Of a DNA stretch of 64,000 nucleotides, positions 45,379 to 57,342 are shown piece after piece. A program made the position numbers and the translations under genes. Origin of the DNA: Rosa chinensis (taxonomy: Eukaryota > Streptophyta > Magnoliopsida > Rosales > Rosaceae); NCBI RefSeq assembly GCF_002994745.2, contig NC_037092.1, positions 71,461,823 through 71,525,822 of the forward strand, read 5' to 3'. The notes below the pieces were generated by a model. The model worked only from the letters and a program-made list of their open reading frames with translations, was not told the origin of the DNA and searched no databases. Position 1 is the stretch's first letter; each line of letters opens with the position of its first letter.

Positions 45379-47131
45379 CGCTTACATCTGCAATAATTAG
45401 AGGTATTGCAAAGGAATTCATACCCATTTTCACAATGTGTTTCCTCATGATATTTGTTGGCTAAAATATCTGTAAAGCTTAATATAGCCAACGAATTACA
45501 TCGAAAGTCTCAAAAAGATTCTAATCCAAATAAATTCAAAATAATGGTCATCACTCAATTCTTTCGGCAACTCCACTCCGCCACGACTAGGTAAGGTAGG
45601 AAGAGATTTTAGTGAAGTTAGACTCATTTGAAAACACTTTTCTTGTTCAGACCTTGCGTAGACATGACATTTAATTGGATGAGCCTAGTCGGAAAAGAGT
45701 TATGACCAATGTTACTAATAGTAAGGCAAATGCCATTAAAAAAATTCTTGAAAGATAAACGAGGTTCTAGTCATCATATTCAACATTCATGTCTTTGACT
45801 TTGGTAGAAGTAAAGTCTACAACCTCGAGCTCGATATCTTCACCACGTTCAACATGAAGGGATTCTCTTGCATTTTTCATGGTCTTTTATGCGTTAGCTA
45901 CCACATTTGGTGCTTGACATACATCTACCCAATGATCATGTGCTCCACATCAGAAACACATCTCACTATTCATAAAATTTGTGTTGTCCCTTTTTGACTA
46001 AGGTGTGGGATTCGCGCACATGCCATGACCCCTTAAGGCCGGCGACGCCGTTATTGGTGGTGGCTCATCTCTGTCCATGGTGGCCTCCACAACCAAGGTT
46101 CCGTTGCTTGTTCTAGCGGCTTCCTTCCTTTGTTGAGCGATCGAATGGACCAGATCGATTACACTTTAGGTTTAGCGCTTCGCTCGCGACTACCTCTCTT
46201 TGGGGCGTCCAATATAATTCAACTCCGGAATAACCTTAGCTCCAAGGAGTCGGGAATTATAATTCTTCACAACAATATTGTTATGCTTCTCAGCAACAGA
46301 CATCACTGTAATCAGCTGAGGAAATCTCATGATCCTTCCAGCATTCATATGGATTCGATATTGCTTACATACCATCATAGCTGAGACAGAGAAGGTAGAG
46401 AGAGTTTTCTCAATCAATTTCTCTTTTGTAATAATCTGATTACAGAATTGCATTATTGATCTGATGCAGAGGGATTCCAAAATGTATTCAATCACAAACT
46501 TAAAGTCAGCAAAGCAGAGATTGTTCCATTTCTCATACCATTCGAGGAGCTAGGAGTCCAAGACATTCCCAAAACGCTCTTCAAGTGCAACCCATAAATT
46601 TCTAGGGTTATTTTCACCCATATACATGAGTAGTGTCCATGGGGCGAAGTTGAGCCTTAAATGCTTCCACAAAATAAAGTAAATTTCTGACCGCAAAATG
46701 CTATCATGAAATTAATTTTCAAGAATTTTATATTAGACTAAAACAATGAAGTTTAATGGTCGATTGTTCAAATTCTCAACGAACTTATGTTCGGAGTAGC
46801 ACGAACCCCCATAAGTCGGCTTAGAATCTCACATTATAAGAAAGGTGGGAAGTAGAAGAGGGGATATAAGAATCCCCGAAAAACATAAAGCGAGAATTTA
46901 AAGAAAGCAAAACATTTAATAAAGCTTACTTGGAAATTTTTTCAAAGGCTGTTTGCTAGCATTTCAATGGTGCTTTTGATCCTGGTGAACGATTATTGCA
47001 GGCTTGTAATCTCGGTTGACAAGAGTTGTTTGCTAGTGGCACTGCGGTGGTTCATGGCTACAGAAGTGGTGCATGAGAGGCCGAGATAGGTTTTGGGTTT
47101 TTGCCTTTAAAATGAGGGTTATGACACGTGT
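45379..47131 (-). pseudogene. Copia 5' leader and gag (unit 3)
   Basis: The minus strand gives, after the LTR at 47132-47358, a leader and then UBN2 gag (LIEKTLSTFSVSAMMVCKQY at about 46400). The zinc knuckle region is near 45930-45975 and an acidic tail near 45790-45870. It contains stops. It retains about 300 bp next to the LTR that unit 2 has lost. Confidence 0.8.
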
Positions 47132-47358
47132 TGATAACGTGTTGTAAGAAAATGAGAAGAGATAGATTCAAGAGAAAGTTATTGTGTATTCCATTGATAA
47201 TATGACCCTTTATCTATAGAGAATTACAAGCACAATATCTTTGAGTACAATGAATCCTATTCTAACTAAGATTAGGATATCTGGAATAATCTACTCCTAT
47301 TACAATTAGGATAAGAAAACTAGTTTGGGCCAGATCACTAAATATGAATTTTCTTCAA
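47132..47358 (-). repeat. Copia 5' LTR, 227 bp (minus strand, unit 3)
   Basis: On the minus strand it begins tgaagaaaattcat and ends cttacaacacgttatca (TG...CA), the typical end next to a primer site in plant Copia elements. Sister LTR at 59550-59774. Confidence 0.75.
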
Positions 47359-48740
47359 CACTAATAAGCAATAGAAAATTCAACAAGCATAGAACTTGAA
47401 GTTTGGTTAGAGTCAAGAACGATTCGAAATTGTTAAAGTCAAGACTGTGAAGGATAAATGAATTTAATGGCTAAAAATAAATATATAGTTCTAATTTTTT
47501 ATGATTTCAACTTTTAAATTTAATAGATGATTGAGATGCAATTATCTTTCACGATTAAAGTAAAATAAATACCAGAGCCTATTTCATGCAACTATAATGC
47601 ATAAGCACTAGTAGGGTTCGTGCAGTGAGCTGGTTTTTCCTCTTTCCATGCACCATCTCTAAGGTTCTGATCATGGAACCGTTTTAAAAGGACAGTCTGG
47701 TCCAGTTTAACCGCTGTCTCAGCTCTAACACCCTCCATAATAGCTTATTAGAGCATATCAAATAGGAGACTTGAAACCCAACTGTATAGGTTGTAACCGA
47801 GTTCTTCCTCCTTCAGCCACCTCGAGCTCATTCACCACCGGAGTTGTGTTCCTCTCTTCTTTGATGTTCCAATGTCACTAACCATGAACATCGGATCGAT
47901 ATGTGGATGGAGAAAGTATAATTAAAAAATCTTGACACAAAATCTTTCAAGATAAACTTCTCACATATCTTCTACTTTCGTCTCTTCTATTCCTCTTTTC
48001 TCTCTGCTCTCTTCTTTCGGTTTTGTTGATCTTGATGTAAGCCACCCAATCCCAACCCCAACCCCAACCCCAACCCCGATCATTATGCATATACAACACA
48101 GAGAAGAGTAAGGACATAAATGACTTTTCCACCAGTTTGATATTTTCTTTAACGGTGAAGACAAAAACGGCTCTTCTTCTTAAGAAGAGTGCAACACTGA
48201 TATTCACGCTTTATATATAGAATAATTTAACTACGCGCCAGAAACTAAAGACAAAATCAATGTCATCAGTTTCACCCTGTGATGATTAAGCGGCGGCTTC
48301 AACGATTGGACTGATGTGATTTAAAAGTAAGTAACGCGTCCGGCACATAGAATAGATTCCTATTTATTTAAAATAGCCACTTGGTTTAAAAGTAAGTAAC
48401 GAGTGGCTTTATATATAGAATAGCCACTTGGTTTTCGTTTCTGTGTCCGTACATTGTAATGTTCGGTATTACAAGTGACCACGTTATTTATTTAACAGCT
48501 CCTGCTTTCTGACTTCACCTTTCCACACTTCCATTTTCTGGTCCACGATTCTTCGCCCACAAAAGTCTTCGCCTGGAGCTCGCCCTCCTCTGCTTTTAAC
48601 CCAGTCCCGGAAATGGAATTAGCGTTTAGCTGCTCGTCTCTCTCAGGTAAACAGAGTCTCTAACCCAACTCGCATCTATTTGCTCTTAATTTCACCTAGA
48701 GTCGAATTGGGTTTCCTTCGATTTTGTGAATTTCATAACC
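47359..48740. other. Upstream region of GRAS copy 4
   Basis: Non-coding. 47570-48300 is repeated at 63501-64000 (unit 4 end). 48430-48740 is nearly identical to the upstream region of copy 3 (36672-37003), including a TATATA run near 48410 and a CT-rich leader. A G-rich repeat lies at 48045-48077 (minus strand). Confidence 0.6.
48045..48077 (-). repeat. (CCCCAA)n repeat; G-quadruplex-capable on the minus strand
   Basis: About five units of ccccaa/cccaat lie in a row; the minus strand gives five runs of three or four G separated by TT. This could fold into a G-quadruplex about 660 bp upstream of GRAS copy 4. Confidence 0.7.
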
Positions 48741-50855
48741 ATGGATCCACGTTTCTCTAAATTTCCCAATTTCAATGATCAAACCCTTTTGCCCGATATG
48801 TTGAATGAGTACCCAAGTAGTGACCCTTTTGAAGATCTCAGCTTTTCGGACCCAAACCGCAGTAACTCTTCTCTGTCGTCGAGCTTTAGCGCTGAGGGAG
48901 ATGATTGTGAGTTTTCTGATTGTGTGCTCAAGTACATAAACCAGGTGCTTATGGAGGAGGACATGGAGTCAAAGCCATGTATGTTCCATGACCCTTTGGC
49001 TCTTCAAGCCACTGAGGAGTCTCTTTATGAGGTTATTGGGGGAGGCAAGTACCCAATTTCCCAAGACCAAAACCCTCTTTGTGTTGATCAAAATGTTGAG
49101 AGCCCAGATGGTGGTTATTCTTCTGGAAGTTTCAGTGATTCCAGCTCTAGTCCTGGTCCTTCCGTTAACTCTTGCCCAGTCACTGCCCAGTTTGTAGAGA
49201 CTAGCAGCTCTATATTGGAAATCCCTATTCCTGAAAACTTTGTTTTCCAGTCCCCTTCCAGGGCTGGGTCTCAATTGTCGTCGAAGGAATTGTTAGTGCA
49301 GTTTAACCTAGGGGCAGAGGAGGGAAGGAAGTTTCTTCCTAGAGGTCAATTGATTAGTGTGGAGGGCAACAAGATGTATGCTGTGGTGAATAAAAAGGCT
49401 GGAGATGCGGTAGTAACAACGCAGAAGAATGGGAGTGAGCAATTTCATGTTGGTTCAAGAGGAAAAAAGAATCATCAAAGGGAAGATATAGATTTGGAGG
49501 ATGGGAGGAGTAACAAGCAACCAGCAGTTTATATGGACGATGAGGAGGGAGAGCTGTCTGATATTTTTGACAAGGTGTTGCTCTGTAAGCCTTTGGAGGG
49601 TAAAGACGATGAAGCCAGTCAGAATGGGGCAAACAATGGCCTGCAGCAGGATGTGCAATCTGTTGGAATTGGTAATGGGAAGGGTCGCGGCAAGATTCAC
49701 GGCAACAAGAAGGAAGTGATAGATTTGAGGGCTCTTCTGATTTTATGTGCACAAGCTGTTTCTGTTGATGATCGCGAGACTGCTAGTGAGCTACTAAAGC
49801 AGATTATGCAGCACTCTTCCCCATTTGGTGATTGTGCTCAGAGGTTGGCTCATTGCTTTGCAAATGCTCTTGGAGCGAGGTTGGCTGGCACTGGAACTCA
49901 AATATATACTGCTTTATCTACTAAACGAATGTCAGCTGCTGATATGCTGAAGTATTACCAAGCTTATATGACAGCCTGCCCGTTGAATAAGATGTCCTTG
50001 ATCTTTGCAAACGATATGATTTTAAAAGCTGCTGAGAAAGCAGAAACACTACATATAATAGATTTTGGTATCCTTTATGGTTTTCAATGGCCTGCTCTCA
50101 TTCATTGCCTCTCAAGAAGACCTGGTGGACCTCCCAAATTACGTATTACAGGGGTAGAGCTTCCCTTAAGTGGTTTTCGACCAAAAGAAAGAGTCCAAGA
50201 GACGGGGCATCGCTTGGCAAAGTATTGTAGGCGATTTAATGTTCCTTTTGAGTACTATGCCATAGCCAAAAAATGGGATACTGTCCAATTTGATGACCTC
50301 AAAGTTCAAAGAAATGAGGTGCTTGCTGTTAATTGTGTCTGCCGGTTTAAGAACCTCCTTGATGAGACAGTTGTGGTAAACAATCCAAGGGATACTGTTC
50401 TAAAATTAATTAGGAAGTTGAATCCTGATATCTTTGTCCACAGTGTTGTTAATGGATCCTATCATGCACCCTTCTTTGTTGCACGCTTCCGAGAGGCACT
50501 ATTCCACTTCTCTGCATTTTTTGATATGTTTGATAACAATTTGCCTCGTGAAGATCAGATGAGATTGGGGTTTGAGAAAGAGTTTATTGGGCGTGAAGTT
50601 CTGAATATAGTAGCTTGTGAGGGCTCAGAAAGAATTGTGAGGCCAGAAACATATAAGCAGTGGCAGGTTCGGAACATGAGGGCTGGGTTCAGACAGCTGC
50701 CATTGGACCGTGAAGTCATGAACAAAATAAAGGATAAAGTAAAAATGGGGTACAGCCCTGATTTTGTGGTTGATGAAGATGGCCGCTGGATGCTGCTGGG
50801 ATGGAAGGGCAGAATTATGTTTGGTTCTGCCTGTTGGGCACCGTCTAGGACTTGA
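48741..50855 (+). CDS. GRAS transcription factor, LISCL subfamily (SCL33/SCL14-like), copy 4
   Basis: An intronless 704-codon frame from ATG 48741. Domains are as in copy 3, with the GRAS domain at about 325-700 and LHIIDFG near residue 437. Relative to copy 3 it lacks 25 residues in frame (QLSS joins directly to KELLVQF). Up to about position 50408 it is almost identical to copy 3. After that it has many private changes (DIFVHSVVNGSYH, FFVARFRE, FDMFDNN, EGSERIV, YSPDFVV, MFGSACW), some inside PFYRE and SAW. It looks intact. The C-terminal residues and 3' flank are closer to copy 1. Expression and DNA or partner binding are unknown. Confidence 0.95.
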   Translation: MDPRFSKFPNFNDQTLLPDMLNEYPSSDPFEDLSFSDPNRSNSSLSSSFSAEGDDCEFSDCVLKYINQVLMEEDMESKPCMFHDPLALQATEESLYEVIGGGKYPISQDQNPLCVDQNVESPDGGYSSGSFSDSSSSPGPSVNSCPVTAQFVETSSSILEIPIPENFVFQSPSRAGSQLSSKELLVQFNLGAEEGRKFLPRGQLISVEGNKMYAVVNKKAGDAVVTTQKNGSEQFHVGSRGKKNHQREDIDLEDGRSNKQPAVYMDDEEGELSDIFDKVLLCKPLEGKDDEASQNGANNGLQQDVQSVGIGNGKGRGKIHGNKKEVIDLRALLILCAQAVSVDDRETASELLKQIMQHSSPFGDCAQRLAHCFANALGARLAGTGTQIYTALSTKRMSAADMLKYYQAYMTACPLNKMSLIFANDMILKAAEKAETLHIIDFGILYGFQWPALIHCLSRRPGGPPKLRITGVELPLSGFRPKERVQETGHRLAKYCRRFNVPFEYYAIAKKWDTVQFDDLKVQRNEVLAVNCVCRFKNLLDETVVVNNPRDTVLKLIRKLNPDIFVHSVVNGSYHAPFFVARFREALFHFSAFFDMFDNNLPREDQMRLGFEKEFIGREVLNIVACEGSERIVRPETYKQWQVRNMRAGFRQLPLDREVMNKIKDKVKMGYSPDFVVDEDGRWMLLGWKGRIMFGSACWAPSRT

Positions 50856-52026
50856 AATGCATGATTGGTATAATTGACTCGCACAATTTTGGCAAATACA
50901 GCTTCTTTCCAACATTAAAGTTAAAGAGCTTAGTGTACAAGAACTTTACTTCAATTGTGGAAACAATGCAGGCGAGCTTTAGCAGTTGTTACTTGTCTAT
51001 CACTGCCTCCATGTTTGGGGACTTGAAAGAGCAGCAACTGTTGTAGTTGAGTGTGCGTGATTCTTCTTTTCCTTTTTTTGGCCAATTGTTGTAGTTGTGT
51101 TTGGATATGGTTGTATATTAGTTAACACCATCCCACTGTAGGTTGCTGTATTGTGTTGCTGATTTGTCAAAGTTCTAGTCTGGGGACCGGATCCTGTAAA
51201 TGTTTTAGATCAGGTGCCTTTTATGCAGCTTCTATATGCAGTGAAAGCTGGTCCAATAGGCTACCGCCTTAAAGTTCTTCCCCTATAATTTCAAACCGCT
51301 GTATATCTTTTGTTTTTGAGAAAATTGGTTTTCTGATTATGAAGTACTAGTTTACTGTTGAATCTTTTATTTGAATTGGCACAAGTTTGATTTGGTGTCT
51401 GGTTTTTGTAATACCTCAATCTAACTTGTGATAGAAGAAAAGTAAGAAGAGGAAGACAAGAACTAAGAAAAAGTACAGAAACAAAGACTTGCTTGGATAT
51501 GACTTGTTAGAATCGGCAGTGAAAGAAGAATCGTCAGCACCATTTCTTATGTATCCAATTTACTGATGAACGCAGCCCTTTGAATTTTGCAAGAGACATC
51601 GACTGATGTAGAAACAGATTAGTGCCGCAAAGGATGTCATATGTATCTTAGATCCAGAAACGTGTATGCTGAGAAGCTAAAGCCTAATCTGACTAGTTGT
51701 CCTCATCACAAATTCACAATAGTCTACTCTTTTCTTTTTTTGGTTCTTTGGCAAAGCCTCATCACAACGGCTAACATACCATTTGGTCCATTTCTATGAT
51801 AGAAACCAAGCATTGATAGAACGAAGTCACAAAGCAGATATTAGAGGTGACCTCATCAACTCTGACGCGAACTCGATAAGAGCTGTGATGCCATTGATTT
51901 TTATCATGCTCTCCAATGCCTCTAACCGTATGCATGAGCATCTGTGGTACAAATTTTTCTTGTTCTATTTTTTCAATTTCTTTTAGGTGTTGATTTGGTT
52001 TAATCGTTCAGTTCTCAATTTCTTCA
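50856..52026 (+). other. 3' UTR and flank of GRAS copy 4
   Basis: It aligns with the flank of copy 1 (shared tagtttactgttga near 51346) better than with copies 2 and 3. From about 51953 it switches to the LTR-like end that precedes the Copia primer site, so about 8 kb of flank seen in units 2 and 3 is shortened here. No gene was seen. Confidence 0.6.
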
Positions 52027-52215
52027 TGGTATCAAAGCTACAAAGCATCTAACGAAGAAGAATCTTTTGTTCCCGTCTCTCCTTCTCCTTCATTCTATGG
52101 CTACCACAGACTCATCCCTTCCGGGTCCTAATGTTGCTCATTTTCTGAAGCTCACTGAAACCAACTATCTCATTTGGCTTCGACAAAGGTGGACGATGGC
52201 TGCAAAGGGACAACG
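52027..52215 (+). pseudogene. Copia primer site and gag start (unit 4)
   Basis: tggtatcaaagc at 52027-52038 and gag ATG at 52097 (MATTDSSLPGPN, then HFLKLTETNYLIWLRQRW). This is the least damaged of the three copies (no stop after IWL). It is cut by the CACTA element at 52216 and resumes at 57710. Confidence 0.75.
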
Positions 52216-53835
52216 CACTACTAGAATTCTGTTCATTTACATCAGTCCAGAACCGATGTAAAACTAAATTCTGACCGATGTCTTTGTGGCTGATGTAAAA
52301 GATATAGACATCAGTATAAGCACGTTTTTAACCGATGTCCCAGACAACAACCAACATTGATTCTAAAAAACAAATCGATGTATAATCATTATAATCATCA
52401 TAATCTTATATGTTAACTATATTTAATTCCTTATATTTTCACATTTTATGCTTAATAAAGTATATCTCGAACAATACCTGAGTGAACATTTAAATCGATT
52501 ACAATTTCGGAAATGATGTCTGATACACTCGTAGACATCAGTCTCCAAAAAATACTAGATGATCGTGTCCATTTTTACGTGCATCTTGCCGCCTTATTCT
52601 CCTCAGAACGATGTATGTACCTTTAGGTAACATCAGTTAATCTATTAAGAATGATGTTTTATGTTACTAGGAACATCGCTTTTCGTTAGTTGAAACGATG
52701 TCTAGTAGTTTTGTAGACATCATTTCTATTTTTCAAAACCGATGTCCTGTATTTCATGGTAAATTGGTTTACTTTATAACAGCTGATTTGTACGTTGACA
52801 GTAGATAACGGTTTGGTGTTTAGATATCGATGTCCATTGGTTTTGTGTACATCGATTTTTGAGTGACATTTCGATATGTTCATAATCATGAGACATCAGT
52901 CCAATTTTAGGTACTGATTTGTAATCTCTGAATTGACATCGTTTTCTTTGACATTAGTGTTTTGTTTCCCATTTATATACATCAGTTCATATATATAACA
53001 ATGATGTGCAAATAATCATCTAGCTGGTGGTGGTGGGAAAATATCTAGAAATTCATTTCTCATCATTCAAAAATTGGGACTTTCCATTAATTTTCTCATC
53101 TTCATTCATGATTCTACATAATTCACAAAATAAAACCCCAAAACCTACAAAGGCTAGCCCATAAACATATTACCAACCAACTACATCAGTTCTACATACA
53201 CCAAACTTTCCTTCAAAGAAAAAAACTAGCCTTACTCAAAATCATGTTAGTAGCCAAAAGTCCTACACCAAACTTTGCATATAATCAGCCACTTCAATGC
53301 GCATCTCGTCAATTTCAGGTCAAGAGAAAATATACCTTCTGCTGTTCCATTGACAAATCATCCATGCACTCAATAAGAAATTCCATATTCCTCTCTAGAA
53401 ATGGACTAGTTGATAATTGCAGACCATCATAATCACACTGAAACAGCAACACTTGATAAAATTAGTACTTAAATAATCTGAAAATGATGTAGAATTTCCA
53501 ATAAAAGGATCACATATAAACCTGGATAACAGGTGTTCAGCTTCCAACTCCATCATAAATGCACTAATGAGTGCAGAGTTTGAAACTTTGATCTGTCAAG
53601 TTCAAGCAAAATAAACATTTACAAACCCTCACTTTCAAGCAAAATAAACATTCAAAAGAAGACTAGCATTTCTAGTTCTCTTACCAATTTCTGGTTCTTT
53701 TACCAATTTCTACCAACAGAACAAACTAAACCAAGACCTATGGCAGCCAGCATGATTTAAATGCATGCAAAATCTATATGCAGTAGATAATAGCGTTCAT
53801 AATAAAATAAAATGAGTTAATAGCAAAGTACGTAC

Positions 53836-53895
53836 CAAATCAAGGTCTGCCTCATCGACCATTCGAATAGCCTCACTCTTCGACACCACTCCAAC
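53836..53895 (-). pseudogene. Captured exon of a bacterial-type IF-3 gene
   Basis: A 60-base exon encodes VGVVSKSEAIRMVDEADLDL, the IF-3 N-terminal domain stretch that in organellar IF-3 precedes VEISP. Perfect splice signals bound it (acceptor ttggtag before, donor gtacgt after, minus strand). Organellar IF-3 works in chloroplast or mitochondrial translation initiation; only this exon is recognised. Possible further exons at about 53310-53600 (for example MMELEAEHLLS) could not be assigned. Confidence 0.65.
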
Positions 53896-55588
53896 CTACC
53901 AAGTAAACAATTTCAAGACCTTCATAATGCACTTTCCCCCACAATTTCTCAGCAACTAAATAAGAACAAAAACATTGTTCCTAAAATCAATTTGATCTTA
54001 AAGAAACCACTAAAATTATAGGAGATACAGAGCTTCATCACCAACGATAGAGGTTGTCTTCTCTAAACACTTCTAATATCTAGTCTAGCGTATAATTAGT
54101 TCCAACATAATCATATTCATTGACAAGTTACCTGTTCAAAGATTCCTTTCGGCAAAAAAGTAAAGACGCTGTACTTTGTAGTTGCTAGAGAATTCCCCAC
54201 GAACAATTAGATGTATACTAATTAAAACTTGATTAATAAAAGAAATAAATAACAAGAGATAGAAAAACCACATAAATATCATTCCTTAACACCCAGAGGC
54301 AACTTGGCCCAATAATAAGTACTACCTACATGCCCAAGTCAATGAACCCTGGACCTAAAGTTTGCATATGATGCACTAACAAGCAGAAAATTCCTTAATA
54401 AAGCTTTCAAGAAGACGAAGTATAAGTGGAGCATCATATGATGATAACTTTTTCAGCTCCACAGTAAAAAAGAAAAAGAAAACATAGGAAAGTATGCTGC
54501 AATCAATAAGTAAAATTTCTTTACAGATTACTCGAACACGATGCAAAGATGATTTCAAGATTGTGAAAGAATTCTACTCTATTGTTCTTGGAAGTTCAAA
54601 ACATGGTAGAAAGACAACAGAACAAACAATAAGTGTTCTAAGCCTTTCAAACTGAAGTTAAGTTTCAAGGCATGCTTTGCATGTCTAATCCGACTCACTA
54701 AAGATCAAAGACAGAAAAATAAGTGTAAAGGTTCTCAAATCAATTGTTTGCAACAATAAGCTGCAAGTTTGAGAAAATTTCAGAAAATTGGTAACAAGCA
54801 AGAAAATTTCACCAACAATTTGCCTTTCAGTAATTTCAAGCAAAACTTTCCAGATTTTATCAAGACATGCAAAGCTACTATTTTGCAAAGTTTCATGCTA
54901 ATCGAAGTTCAAATGAAAGGTCAAACAAGAATCTGAAATTACAGAAAAGCTGGATTCTGCAGAAATCCTGAAACAGTGCAGTAACTTCAAAAAAGCACAA
55001 GTATCTCATTGTAACTCCGTTTTTTGTGAAACCAAGCTCAAAATGATCATTGAAGAGTCTACTTTAAGCTGTCAAAAACTGAGAGTAAAAGGAGTATAGG
55101 TTTTTCGAAAATCATAGAATAGCCCACTGGTTCAGCTTGGGTGTTGTCTTTGAGGCATAACATCAAACACTCAGAGTGCAGTAAAAAAGTACAATTCCAG
55201 TCCTATCCATCCTAATGGGATTACCAAAGCTGGGTAATTATCAAAAGTACATTCGACAAGAACCTTGAATAGATTTAAGAACAGGAATTTAACAGGGAGT
55301 AGAAGTTCTTACCAAGAGAAAGTAGATTTTTGGTATTGAAGCAAAATAGAGAGAAGCTCAGTGGTTTGAAATCTCAAAGTCCTCCATTTGTTCTGTTATA
55401 GTGAAATATGTGAATTAGAGGAGGTGGGGCAATTGATGAATTGAAGAAGAAGAATATCTGAATACAATCACCAAGCCTGCAAATTAAGGCAGATTAACTT
55501 ACCCAGGAAAGCATTTAACTCTCAAGCTTTCAACTTTCAGATTAACAGCCAATCTCATTGTAAACATAATAGGTAAATCGGCAATAGC

Positions 55589-55590
<2 letters not shown>

Positions 55591-55621
<31 letters not shown>
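55591..55621. repeat. (TA)n microsatellite in the CACTA element
   Basis: About 15 TA units, uninterrupted. Confidence 0.9.
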
Positions 55622-55623
<2 letters not shown>

Positions 55624-55884
55624 TCAAGACATCAACAATTCAACATTCAACAACTAGAATTCTAGAAAAAGAAATAACTTACGATTTCAATTTGCATTGC
55701 TCTTCATTCAATATTTATGCAGATAGAACATCACTATATAAGGAAGCAATTTTTTAGGCTTCTTCTGCTAGTTTCCCTGAAAACATAATGATCATCACAT
55801 CCATTCAATACTAGATATAACTCAATCAACATTAAAATTACAAGTATGGCCCACCAAAATGGCAATAGTAGAGCTAAAACGAAC

Positions 55885-56485
55885 CAGGTGTGAGAACATT
55901 GGCAGGTGAATTCGTGAGCTCTTTCCCAAATATTATTCCAGAAGCAACATCTTGAGCATACTTGAGCTTCTTCTCAATTTCAGGCCAGTTCCAAGACCAA
56001 GAATGTCCACAGACTTAAGAGCTGATTTCTTTGACTCAGATTTATACCTATTGTCTTCATATATACCCAAAACAGCTCCTACAACAAGTCGAGCAATTCC
56101 ACACTGTTTATAACAATTATCACCATAACTTGAACAGTTGAACCTAGAATAAAAAATTTCTCTATCAAAGTACCAGATGCTATCACAGAAGGTTTGCAAG
56201 ATTTCGCCGAAAGCCCCTCCGAGGAAGCAAGCACAATAGCAATATCACTTGCTTGAGCAGTCTTTGCCGCTGCTACAGTAGCCTCCCCAAGACCCTTAAA
56301 AGCTTCTGTAGACGAATCAAATTGTCCAAGCCCAAACAAGCCAACCCTCTTCGAGCCAAGACCAGGAAGCCTAACAACCGTAGACTGGCCAGACTTTGGT
56401 GTGAAGTCCTCCTCAGACAGACCTCAGCCAACACCCCACCCAATCCATTACATCAATCTCTTTCGTTGCAAAAGTGAGCTTCATA
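55885..56485 (-). pseudogene. Captured leucine aminopeptidase (M17) gene fragment
   Basis: The minus strand reads, in order, LTFATKEIDVMDW, then SEEDFTPKSGQS, LPGLGSKRVGLFGLGQFD, GEATVAAAKTAQASDIAIV, LASSEGLSA, VVGAVLGIYEDNRYKSESKK, LKSVDILGLGTG and PEIEKKLKYAQDVASGIIFG, then KELTNSPANVLTPG. This is the N-terminal domain and first part of the catalytic domain of plant M17 leucine aminopeptidase, a plastid or cytosolic metalloprotease. An internal piece is missing after EIDVMDW. An intron-like interval separates two parts near 56090-56185. A one-base loss after LGTG (about 55985) shifts the frame. The metal-binding catalytic residues are not present, so no activity is expected. Confidence 0.88.
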
Positions 56486-57069
56486 AATCACAATCAAATC
56501 AATATATCACACAACGAAATCCAGTTACAATCAAATCAAATCGCTCACATATTATGTATAGCTTCAATTCCACAAAAGTCAATCACATAAACACAAAAAT
56601 CGAATTACCACATCAAAATAGATCGATCCTTTACATATATAAAGCTCAAGATCAATCAAACAACTAATAAGAACAATCATGAACAGCTACAAAGTAGTTC
56701 TAGATCAAATTTTTATTTTCCCAAAATTAACACTAAAAACTAATCCAGATAACAAAATCTCTATACAAATAACACATGCATGCCAAGCAATTTTAGAATT
56801 CCAAATATTTCAGCAAAACGGAGCAGAGCAAAACCTTTGGGGCTTCAAAGACTGGAGAAATCTAAGTGAGGCCTAGAGTGGCCCGAGCAATTGTGTGAGC
56901 CATGTGCTAGCTTTTTCCCTCTCAAGGGCGAGACTGCAAAACAAAGTCACAGACTCAGCGCGTGCCTTAGTTTCGTTAAAAACGAAGAAGAATATGAAGG
57001 TCAAGAAGATAAAGTGACTGCAATAAAGGAAGAAGCCAATGACAGGACACTGGCCACCATTGGAGTCCC

Positions 57070-57342
57070 ATCGGTGAGGTAGTCTCCTGGAGTGTTCGGG
57101 ATGATGTGCAAGAAGAGATCGAGGCAGGGGCTGCGGGTGGAGAGAAACATGGTAGAGTCGTTCTCCGTCAGGCCCATTGGGAGGTCGTGCTTGGTTCCGA
57201 CGTCGTTGAAATTCGCCACCATCAGGTCCACGAAGGGTTCGCCGGTGATGGGTTTGGATTTGGGTTGGGGTGGCGGCGGAGCGGTGGTGGTGGGTGAGGG
57301 TTTGTGGAACTCCAGAGGACCGAGAATACTGGGAGGAGCCAT
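57070..57342 (-). pseudogene. Captured 5' end of a DUF2828 (vWA-like) gene
   Basis: The minus strand starts at ATG 57342 with MAPPSILGPLEFHKPSP and continues FVDLMVANFND, LPMGLTENDSTMFLSTRSPC and LDLFLHIIPNTPGDYLT. This is the N-terminus of the plant DUF2828 family (At3g24780/At5g13210-like, function unknown). After YLT the family match ends and the frame continues into unrelated sequence to a stop at 57001. A purine-rich leader (57343-57480) looks like the original 5' UTR, so the parent promoter or start may also have been captured. Confidence 0.85.

Noticed and set aside
48045..48077. Interstitial telomere
   Set aside because: Plant telomere repeats are TTTAGGG; this is a ccccaa repeat of only about five units.
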